In this document: piece after piece, positions 1 to 5,553 of the stretch | How the letters are laid out: every line of letters starts with the position of its first letter | How positions within the stretch are numbered: the stretch's first letter is position 1 | Origin: Patescibacteria group bacterium | GTDB taxonomy: Bacteria; Patescibacteriota; Microgenomatia; Daviesbacterales; UBA10151 | NCBI GenBank assembly: GCA_018817205.1 | Contig: JAHIUE010000065.1 | Span: forward strand, 1 to 6,741 | DNA: 6,741 nucleotides | Direction: 5' to 3' | The notes under the pieces: model-generated | What the model saw: only the letters and a program-made list of their open reading frames with translations | Database searches by the model: none | What the model was told of the DNA's origin: nothing | Program-made: the position numbers and the translations under genes

Positions 1-1922
1 CAATGGGGCATGTTAGGGATTTACCCAAAAGCGAATTGGGAGTGGATGTTAGTAAAAATTTTGAACCCCAATATATTATTCCCCGCGATAAGAAAAAACG
101 GGTGAATGAGCTAAAGAAAGCTGCAAAAGAAGCAAAAGAGTTATGGCTTGCTACAGATCCTGACCGTGAAGGTGAAGCTATTGCATGGCACATCAAATAC
201 TTACTGGATGATGGTAAAGATATTAAACGGGTTGTTTTTCATGAAATAACTGAAGATGCAATCAAGGAAGCTTTTAATCATCCTCGCGGAATTAATCTAA
301 AACTGGTTGATGCCCAACAGGCAAGAAGAGTATTGGATCGGCTGGTAGGCTACAAGCTTTCCCCCTTGCTTTGGACGAAGGTGAAAAGAGGTTTGTCAGC
401 CGGCAGGGTCCAATCAGTGGCTTTGAGGCTGATAGTTGACCGGGAAAGGGAGGTATCTGCTTTTAAGGCAGAAGAATACTGGACGATTGAGGCGGAATTA
501 AAAGGGGAAAGCGGGAAGGGTAAAGGGGAAAGTTTTATTGCAAATTTAATTGAACAAAATGGTAAGAAGTTAGAGATTCGCAATAAAGAGGAGGCAGATA
601 GACATGTTGAAAATCTGGAAAAAGCCAATTATTTAGTTTCCAAGATTACCCAAAAAGAGGTTAGACGCTACCCATACCCTCCGTTTACTACTTCAACTTT
701 GCAGCAAGCCGCGGCAAACCGTTTAGGCATGTCTGCAAAAAAAACCATGATGCTTGCCCAGGCGCTATATGAACATGGTCTGATTACTTATATGAGAACA
801 GATTCCTTCAACTTATCCCCTCAGGCAATATCGGCAGTTAGAGCCTATATAGAGAGTGTTTTGGGAAAGCAATATCTGCCCAAAAGCCCCAGATTTTTTA
901 AATCCAAATCTAAAAATATCCAAGAAGCGCATGAGGCGATACGTCCTACGGACGTAAGGGTTAAGGGGGAAGGGTTAAGGGGGAAGGGAAGTTTTAACAA
1001 AGATCATGTCAGGCTTTATGACCTGATCTGGAAAAGGTTTGTGGCTTGCCAGATGAATGAGGCGGTTTTAGATTCTACCACGATTGATATTTCCGCAGAA
1101 AGTTACTTATTGCGGGCTACAGGAAGAGTTATCAAATTTGAGGGCTGGCTGAAATTATTCGGTAAAGATTTAGAGGATGAAACTCAAGAGAAAAACCAAG
1201 CCCTGCCAAAATTATCCGTCAGTCAACTGCTTGATTTAGTTAAGCTTTTGCCAAGCCAACATTTTACCGAACCTCCTCCAAGGTATAATGAGGCATCTCT
1301 TATTAAAAAATTAGAAGAGCTGGGGATTGGCAGACCCTCAACTTATGCCCCGATAATCTCAACAATCCAGGAAAGGTTTTATGTTGAAAAAATTGAACGC
1401 AAGTTTACTCCAACCGTTCTTGGTATAACTGTGACTGATTTTCTGGTGCAGTATTTTCCAAATATTGTGGATTATTCCTTCACAGCCCAAATGGAAGATG
1501 AACTTGATGAAATAGCCAGAGGCGAAAGGGAATGGAAACCAACTATAGAGGCATTTTATGAACCGTTTGAGAAAAAACTTGAGGAAACCACAAAAACTGC
1601 CCAAAAAGTTAAAATGGAGCTGCAATTTGCCGGTAAAAAATGCCCGGATTGCGGCAAGGAGTTAATTGTAAGAATAGGCAAGTTTGGAAAATTTTTGGCA
1701 TGTTCCGGATTCCCGGATTGCAAGCATACGGAATCTTTGGAAGAAAAAATTAATGCTAAATGTCCGGAAGATGGAGCGGATATTGTGATAAGGCATACAA
1801 AAAGGGGAAAAACTTTTTACGGCTGTAAAAACTGGCCAGTCTGCAAATTTGCTTCCTGGACTAAACCTAAATCAGGCAACAGTTTACAGGCGACAGGCGA
1901 CAGCAAGAATGAGAACACATAA
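1..1922 (+). CDS. topA: DNA topoisomerase I (type IA), 5'-truncated by window edge
   Basis: This enzyme relaxes negatively supercoiled DNA by transient single-strand cleavage through a tyrosine. The reading frame is open at the left edge and its first visible residues (SMGHVRDLPKS) match the end of the first Toprim strand-helix unit, so roughly 28 N-terminal residues are missing; the ATG at position 3 is internal. Counting from that Met, the Toprim acidic motif TDPDREGE lies at 51-58, RGLSAGRVQS at about 129-138, the catalytic Tyr is Y263 in ITYMRTDS, and AHEAIRPTDV ends at 318. The C-terminus carries one complete C4 zinc ribbon (C547, C550, C567, C573) and a second with only three cysteines (C587, C608, C614; the expected second Cys is replaced within CPEDG). 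Two Gly/Lys/Glu-rich loops (168-177, 319-330) and the polar tail (624-639) are encoded by 7-bp repeat arrays. The family assignment is secure. Confidence 0.97.
   Translation, partial: MGHVRDLPKSELGVDVSKNFEPQYIIPRDKKKRVNELKKAAKEAKELWLATDPDREGEAIAWHIKYLLDDGKDIKRVVFHEITEDAIKEAFNHPRGINLKLVDAQQARRVLDRLVGYKLSPLLWTKVKRGLSAGRVQSVALRLIVDREREVSAFKAEEYWTIEAELKGESGKGKGESFIANLIEQNGKKLEIRNKEEADRHVENLEKANYLVSKITQKEVRRYPYPPFTTSTLQQAAANRLGMSAKKTMMLAQALYEHGLITYMRTDSFNLSPQAISAVRAYIESVLGKQYLPKSPRFFKSKSKNIQEAHEAIRPTDVRVKGEGLRGKGSFNKDHVRLYDLIWKRFVACQMNEAVLDSTTIDISAESYLLRATGRVIKFEGWLKLFGKDLEDETQEKNQALPKLSVSQLLDLVKLLPSQHFTEPPPRYNEASLIKKLEELGIGRPSTYAPIISTIQERFYVEKIERKFTPTVLGITVTDFLVQYFPNIVDYSFTAQMEDELDEIARGEREWKPTIEAFYEPFEKKLEETTKTAQKVKMELQFAGKKCPDCGKELIVRIGKFGKFLACSGFPDCKHTESLEEKINAKCPEDGADIVIRHTKRGKTFYGCKNWPVCKFASWTKPKSGNSLQATGDSKNENT
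504..531 (+). repeat. Degenerate heptanucleotide array A (G-rich), inside topA
   Basis: Four consecutive 7-bp units fit a GGGNAAA-like consensus: GGGGAAA, GCGGGAA, GGGTAAA and GGGGAAA again. They encode the Gly/Lys/Glu stretch at topA residues 168-177, a position where homologs have a variable surface loop. The coding strand carries four G-tracts (504-507, 513-515, 518-520, 525-528) with loops of 5, 2 and 4 bases, which fits the usual G-quadruplex pattern. The repeat is read directly from the sequence; quadruplex formation is only a possibility. Confidence 0.75.
958..988 (+). repeat. Heptanucleotide array B (G-rich), inside topA
   Basis: GGGTTAA and GGGGGAA alternate twice, followed by a further GGG, so the unit can be read as a perfect 14-bp tandem repeat or as four 7-bp units. 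It encodes topA residues 319-330, in the variable loop just after the conserved IRPTDV motif. Five G-tracts of 3 to 5 bases separated by TTAA or AA satisfy the G-quadruplex pattern on the coding strand. It belongs to the same G-rich family as the array at 504-531. Confidence 0.8.
1873..1907 (+). repeat. Heptanucleotide array C (CAGNNNA), encoding the topA tail
   Basis: Five 7-bp units in register all begin with CAG: CAGGCAA, CAGTTTA, CAGGCGA twice, and CAGCAAG. The array encodes most of the polar C-terminal tail of topA (residues 624-636), beyond the last zinc ribbon. It therefore seems to have extended the protein without touching a folded domain. A short inverted copy (CTGCTGCCTG, 1931-1940) lies just after the stop codon. 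Confidence 0.7.
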
Positions 1923-1943
1923 AGATTTAACTGCTGCCTGTAA
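1884..1943 (+). repeat. Inverted repeat spanning the topA stop codon
   Basis: TTACAGGC at 1884-1891 is the exact reverse complement of GCCTGTAA at 1936-1943. Allowing one G-T pair and one mismatch, the stem extends to 1884-1896 / 1931-1943 with a 34-base loop that contains the topA stop (1920-1922). No T-run follows, so it is not a textbook intrinsic terminator. It could protect the topA mRNA 3' end or simply be a by-product of oppositely oriented heptamers. Confidence 0.45.
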
Positions 1944-1955
1944 CCTAATTAGTAC

Positions 1956-1984
1956 TTGCAAAGTATCAACTATTTTGATATTAT
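1956..1984 (+). promoter_or_regulatory. Candidate sigma70-type promoter for the pyrG gene run
   Basis: A -35-like TTGCAA (1956-1961) and a -10-like TATTAT (1979-1984) are separated by exactly 17 bp. They match the consensus hexamers at 4/6 and 5/6 positions. A small dyad, TGATA-T-TATCA (1976-1986), overlaps the -10 box and could be an operator. Transcription would begin near 1990 and give a leader of about 115 bases containing the heptamer hairpin. It lies in the only intergenic gap long enough to hold a promoter. No experimental support is visible. Confidence 0.4.
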
Positions 1985-2033
1985 CATGAGGGCCTTAAAA
2001 ATCTCCAGTATTTAGACGGAACCCCATTTAGAA

Positions 2034-2106
2034 AGACTTAAGTCGTCAGACGTCAGTCATCAGATTAATTTCTGTGTCTGATAGCTGAAGACTGAAAGCT
2101 GAAGAC
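2034..2106 (+). repeat. Inverted heptamer arrays forming the pyrG leader hairpin
   Basis: The left arm (2034-2063) is four 7-bp units close to AGWCRTC. The right arm (2079-2106) is four units: TGATAGC, TGAAGAC, TGAAAGC and TGAAGAC, also readable as a 14-bp tandem with one mismatch. On the opposite strand the right arm reads as GTCTTCA-like units, the same family as the left arm. The arms can therefore pair: 2047-2063 with 2078-2094 gives 13 Watson-Crick pairs, one G-T pair and three mismatches around a 14-base loop (2064-2077), with patchier pairing outward. The array ends one base before the pyrG ATG, and the only purine-rich stretch near the start (GAAG, 2101-2104) lies inside it. Confidence 0.65.
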
Positions 2107-2107
2107 T

Positions 2108-3748
2108 ATGAAATACATATTTGTAACAGGTGGTGTTATTTCGGGACTCGGCAAGGGAATTGCCGTATCTTCTATCTCCCTGCTTTTAAAAAGCGCAGGA
2201 TTAAAAGTTGCTCCCATAAAAATGGACCCATACTTAAATGTTGATGCCGGTACTATGAATCCGGTTGAACATGGGGAAGTTTTCGTTTTGGATGACGGAA
2301 CAGAAACAGACCAGGATCTGGGACACTATGAGAGATTTCTGAACGAATCTTTAAATAAAACAAACATAGTTACTCAAGGCCAGGTTTATTTATCGGTTAT
2401 TCAAAAAGAAAGAAATCTGGAATATGACGGGGAATGTGTTGATGTTGTAACTTACATCACTGAAGAAATTATCAAAAGGGTTAAGGAAGCAGGTAGGGCA
2501 AATAACGCCGATGTGGTGGTAATAGAGATTGGCGGGACAACCGGCGAATACCAAAACATTATGTTTTTGGAAGCCAACCGCTTAATGAAATTGAAAAATC
2601 CGGAAAACGTCATTCATGCCCATATTACTTATTTGCCGATTCCAGCCTCGATTGGCGAAATGAAAAGTAAACCTGCCCAGATGTCGGTCAGGAATTTGAA
2701 CGCCATGGGTATTCAGCCGGATGTACTGCTTGCAAGAAGTGAAAAACCTTTGGATCAAACAAGAATTAAGAAATTATCCGTTACCACAGGACTTGAACCG
2801 GAAGATATCATCTCCGCTCCTGATGTGGACAGCATTTATAAAGTACCGATCGGATATGAAAACCAGAATCTGACGGACAGATTGCTTGATAAATTAGGGC
2901 TAAAAAGAAAGGAAAAAGATTTAAAGGATTGGAGAGAGTTTGTTGAGAAGATTGATTCTGCAAAAGGACGGGTCAAGATTGCTATTGTAGGAAAATATTT
3001 CTCAACAGGCGACTTTACCCTTGCGGATTCATATATTTCCGTAATTGAGGCAGTCAAACATGCCGCATGGATACAAAGGTTAAAACCGGAAATAACCTGG
3101 CTTGATAGTGGTAAAGTTTTAGATGGTGTTGAGGTTTTAAGAAAATTCCAAGGGATTATCGTGCCTGGAGGATTTGGTTCCCGGGATATCGAAGGGAAAA
3201 TTGCTACCATAAAATATGCCAGGGAAAATAAAATTCCGTATTTTGGTCTCTGTTACGGAATGCAGCTTGCTTGTGTGGAATATGCCAGGAATGTTTTAAA
3301 TCTGACTAATGCTCATACTACCGAGATTGACCCGGAAACCAAAAATCCGGTGATTCATATTATGCCTGATCAGGAAAAGAAGTTATTAAACCGCGAATAT
3401 GGAGCAACCATGAGACTGGGTGCCTGGGATTGTAAGCTAAAAGAGGGAACACATGTTTATAAATTATATAAGGATTTTACCCTTTCCGCTTCACGCTTTC
3501 CGCTTGTTTCTGAAAGACATAGGCATAGATTTGAGTTTAATAATAAATTTTTGGATCAATTTATGAAAAAAGGATTAACTGTTGCCGGTACTTCTCCTGA
3601 CGGGAAATTAGTAGAAATAATTGAACTGAAAGACCATCCGTTTTTTGTGGGAACCCAATTTCATCCGGAATTAAAATCCCGTCCGCTTTCTCCACATCCA
3701 TTATTTATCGGCTTCATCAAAGCAGCTTCAGAAATAACTTTAAAATGA
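2108..3748 (+). CDS. pyrG: CTP synthase (glutamine-hydrolysing)
   Basis: PyrG converts UTP, ATP and glutamine to CTP in the cytoplasm. At 546 residues it has normal family length. The synthetase domain opens with MKYIFVTGG and a P-loop (GGVISGLGKG, 8-17), which fixes the ATG at 2108. Mg/ATP acidic residues D70 and E140 are present, as is the UTP-site segment KSKPAQ (186-191). The class I glutaminase domain has PGGFG, the nucleophile C382 in GLCYGMQ, and H519/E521 in QFHPE, so the triad is complete. Departures from the common form are EYQ at 147-149 where the CTP-binding motif is usually DIE, Y116 in the usual PHIT motif, and M192 where His follows KPTQ. The start has no good Shine-Dalgarno sequence and abuts a repeat hairpin. 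Its stop overlaps tmk by 4 bp (ATGA), suggesting translational coupling. Confidence 0.97.
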   Translation: MKYIFVTGGVISGLGKGIAVSSISLLLKSAGLKVAPIKMDPYLNVDAGTMNPVEHGEVFVLDDGTETDQDLGHYERFLNESLNKTNIVTQGQVYLSVIQKERNLEYDGECVDVVTYITEEIIKRVKEAGRANNADVVVIEIGGTTGEYQNIMFLEANRLMKLKNPENVIHAHITYLPIPASIGEMKSKPAQMSVRNLNAMGIQPDVLLARSEKPLDQTRIKKLSVTTGLEPEDIISAPDVDSIYKVPIGYENQNLTDRLLDKLGLKRKEKDLKDWREFVEKIDSAKGRVKIAIVGKYFSTGDFTLADSYISVIEAVKHAAWIQRLKPEITWLDSGKVLDGVEVLRKFQGIIVPGGFGSRDIEGKIATIKYARENKIPYFGLCYGMQLACVEYARNVLNLTNAHTTEIDPETKNPVIHIMPDQEKKLLNREYGATMRLGAWDCKLKEGTHVYKLYKDFTLSASRFPLVSERHRHRFEFNNKFLDQFMKKGLTVAGTSPDGKLVEIIELKDHPFFVGTQFHPELKSRPLSPHPLFIGFIKAASEITLK

Positions 3749-4383
3749 GAAAAGGTATGCTTGTAGTAATAGATGGCATTGACGGATCTGGGAAAAGTAC
3801 CCAGATTGAACTTCTTAAGAAGAAGTTGAACTTTGAAACTATTAGTTTCCCAAGATATGAAGATAATTTATACGGGAAGTTGGTTAAAAGGTATTTGGAA
3901 GGGGAATTTGGTTCAATAAATGAAGTAGATCCTTATCTTTTAGCCTTAGCTTATGCCGGAGACAGGGTTTTGGCAAAGAGTCAAATAAAAAAATGGTTAA
4001 ATGAGGGAAAACTGGTGTTAACCAACAGATATGTTTCCGCCAGCAAGGCCCATCTGGGGGCAAATTTACCGGAAAATCAAAGGGAAGAATTTTTTAGATG
4101 GCTGGATCAGCTGGAATACAAAGAAAATAAAATACCAAAAGAAGATTTGGTAATTTTACTTACGGTTGATCCCAAAATCGGCCAAAAAAATGTCCAGGGT
4201 GTCCATGGACCCGATATCCATGAGGAAAATCTTAAGCATTTGGAAGATGCAAATAAAATCTATTTGGGACTTGCAAAAAAAGAGAATAATTGGTATGTTG
4301 TCGACTGCATGAAAGGGGATCAAATGGGATCTCAGGAAGAAATCCATCAGGAAATCTTAAAAATTTTACATGACAAAATTTAG
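3745..4383 (+). CDS. tmk: Thymidylate (dTMP) kinase
   Basis: Tmk phosphorylates dTMP to dTDP with ATP. The 212-residue protein has the normal length. It shows the Walker A loop GIDGSGKST (11-19), an FPRYEDNLYGK segment (35-45) as in eukaryote- and virus-like homologs, the dTMP-binding AGDR (71-74), and NRYVSAS (94-100) in place of the usual DR[YHF] motif. The lid region (about 143-158, ending GPDIHEEN) contains lysines and a histidine but no arginine, and the P-loop lacks the Arg of type I enzymes. I chose the ATG at 3745, which overlaps the pyrG stop in ATGA. The in-frame ATG at 3757 also precedes the P-loop and cannot be excluded. No strong ribosome site is seen, which fits reinitiation after pyrG. 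The family call is strong; specificity for dTMP is supported by the thyA and dcd neighbours. Confidence 0.92.
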   Translation: MRKGMLVVIDGIDGSGKSTQIELLKKKLNFETISFPRYEDNLYGKLVKRYLEGEFGSINEVDPYLLALAYAGDRVLAKSQIKKWLNEGKLVLTNRYVSASKAHLGANLPENQREEFFRWLDQLEYKENKIPKEDLVILLTVDPKIGQKNVQGVHGPDIHEENLKHLEDANKIYLGLAKKENNWYVVDCMKGDQMGSQEEIHQEILKILHDKI

Positions 4384-4855
4384 AATACAACTTGGGTTAA
4401 TCATTTTTTTGGTAATTTTAGCTTTTTCTCTGCTTATTTCTACGGGTTCAAACCCTGACATGCCTCCTTTTTTTGCTTTAAAAAGGATACAGGAAAATGT
4501 TTTTCTTAAGTTTAAATCCGATCCCCGAGAAAGAGTTGATTATATGAGTAGTCTTTTGAATTCCCGCTTGGAAGAGCTTGGAAATGTTGTTAAAAATAAA
4601 AATTATGATTATGTGCTAAAAGCCTCCTTGCGTTACTCAACTTTGGCAGGCCGGATTACGGAACTATTAGAGGCTAACAATTTGAGTGATAAAATAGATA
4701 GCGTCAGAAACCAATTTCTAAATCATCAAAAAGTCTTAGACGCATTATATGTGGCATACCCTAAAAATATTAAAGATAATGTGGAATGGAAATATATTCA
4801 AGATGATTTTAACTATTTAAAACTTTATCTGGATAAACTGGCAGAAATAAAATAA
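4370..4855 (+). CDS. Small membrane-anchored protein, DUF5667-like
   Basis: The 161-residue product has one hydrophobic segment at about 6-24 after a short basic N-terminus, so it is probably a signal anchor with the rest outside the cytoplasm. There is no lipobox cysteine. Residues 32-75 (PPFFALKRIQENVFLKFKSD, then a helical stretch with ERVDYMSSLLNSRLEEL) resemble the DUF5667 pattern of a Pro-x-Tyr/Phe-x-LKR motif, a 'DP' turn and a long helix. The remainder is charged and helical, with no catalytic motif that I recognise. The start overlaps the last 14 bp of tmk, and no ribosome site lies at a good distance, so translation may be coupled to tmk. Its function is unknown. It is the only non-enzyme in a nucleotide-synthesis gene run, which may mean co-regulation rather than a shared pathway. 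Confidence 0.8.
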   Translation: MTKFRIQLGLIIFLVILAFSLLISTGSNPDMPPFFALKRIQENVFLKFKSDPRERVDYMSSLLNSRLEELGNVVKNKNYDYVLKASLRYSTLAGRITELLEANNLSDKIDSVRNQFLNHQKVLDALYVAYPKNIKDNVEWKYIQDDFNYLKLYLDKLAEIK

Positions 4856-4876
4856 TTCTAAATTTCCCACTTGAAA

Positions 4877-4898
4877 AATGGGCACAAACCCATTAGGA
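4877..4898 (+). promoter_or_regulatory. Small hairpin abutting the dcd ribosome-binding site
   Basis: AATGGG (4877-4882) and CCCATT (4889-4894) form a 6-bp stem with a 6-base loop. The next four bases, AGGA (4895-4898), are a good Shine-Dalgarno match 7 bases before the dcd ATG at 4906, and they decide that start. An alternative 4-bp stem (CCCA 4866-4869 with TGGG 4879-4882) would compete for the same bases. No T-run follows, so a terminator is unlikely. A control role is speculative; the ribosome site itself is the firmer part. Confidence 0.4.
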
Positions 4899-4905
4899 TC
4901 TCACT

Positions 4906-5553
4906 ATGCCGAAAAGAAATAAAAAATCTTCCTCTCAAGATATTTTTGGGACCTTGCCTGACTGGGTTTTAAAAGAATATATTAAAAAAGGCATTATTAA
5001 AATTGATCCTCTTCCAAAAGACTGGGAAGAAGCGATCGATGAGGTGACAATTGATTTTCATTTGGGAAAAAGCTTAAGGGTTTTTACCGACGAGGGATTA
5101 AATACCATAGATACCAGATTTGCAGACAAAAAGGACATGGAGGGAATGATGAGGCTGGTGGAGTTAAAGCCCGGACAGCCTTTTATTTTAACCGAACATG
5201 ATTTTGTGATTGCCACAACCGAAGAAAGATTAAGCTTGCCAAATGATATTGTAGGGCATCTTCATGGAAAATCGTCTCTTGCCCGCCTTGGTGTGGTGGT
5301 GCATTCAACTGCCGCCCGCTTTGACCCGGGATGGGACGGTCATCCTGTTTTGGAATTCGGTACTTTTCTAAAAGGGAAAAAACTGGTGATTTATGAGGGG
5401 TCGCCTATTTGCGCGTTTTCTTTTGAAAAACTCTCGGCATCGGTTGAACGCTCTTATAAAAACAGCCCTAATAACAGGTATGGAGATTCTAAATTGCCGG
5501 AAGTGTCGAATATCATGGGGAAGAAAAAATATGTCGGTTCTCGGAATAAATGA
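4906..5553 (+). CDS. dcd: dCTP deaminase
   Basis: Dcd deaminates dCTP to dUTP, feeding dUMP to thymidylate synthase. The 215-residue protein aligns well with E. coli-type Dcd: VTIDFHLG at about 47-54, the substrate loop GKSSLARLG (121-129), VHSTA (132-136), and DPGWDGHPVLEF (140-151) with the catalytic base E150 (equivalent to E. coli E138). These are followed by a C-terminal lid ending in an NNRYGDS segment. All of the main deaminase residues are present; the residue after TA is Ala rather than His. An N-terminal extension of roughly 18 residues, basic and serine-rich (MPKRNKKSSSQ), precedes the domain. The start has the best Shine-Dalgarno sequence of the run (AGGA, 7-base spacer) and follows a 50-bp gap, so this gene may be translated independently. 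Its 3' end overlaps the next gene by 23 bp. Confidence 0.94.
   Translation: MPKRNKKSSSQDIFGTLPDWVLKEYIKKGIIKIDPLPKDWEEAIDEVTIDFHLGKSLRVFTDEGLNTIDTRFADKKDMEGMMRLVELKPGQPFILTEHDFVIATTEERLSLPNDIVGHLHGKSSLARLGVVVHSTAARFDPGWDGHPVLEFGTFLKGKKLVIYEGSPICAFSFEKLSASVERSYKNSPNNRYGDSKLPEVSNIMGKKKYVGSRNK

Noticed and set aside
3..5. ATG at the left edge as the topA start
   Set aside because: The first visible residues match an internal Toprim motif about 28 residues into the family, and the frame is open to the left edge, so the gene begins outside the window.
940..956. Perfect 7-bp hairpin TACGTCC-TAC-GGACGTA next to the G-rich array
   Set aside because: It encodes the universally conserved IRPTDV motif of topA, so codon choice within a constrained motif is a sufficient explanation.
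1952..1977. GTACTT-GCA-AAGTAT hairpin followed by TATTTT as a topA terminator
   Set aside because: The stem is short and AT-rich, the T-stretch is displaced and interrupted, and it overlaps the better-supported -35 element.
2034..2106. CRISPR array
   Set aside because: The units are 7 bp, contiguous, degenerate and without spacers. No cas genes are present.
4877..4894. AATGGG/CCCATT hairpin as an intrinsic terminator before dcd
   Set aside because: There is no T-run after it; the next bases are the dcd ribosome site, and the stem is only 6 bp.
5393..5530. Upstream extension of the second Dcd-fold gene to the ATG at 5393
   Set aside because: This stretch overlaps the well-conserved C-terminal part of dcd, and its translation resembles no Dcd/Dut family sequence. 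The family domain begins right after the ATG at 5531.
5500..5553. Programmed frameshift joining dcd and its paralog into one protein
   Set aside because: Both proteins have complete domains with their own C-terminal lids, and the second has its own ATG with a plausible ribosome site. The short A-run is not a classic slippery signal with a stimulating structure.
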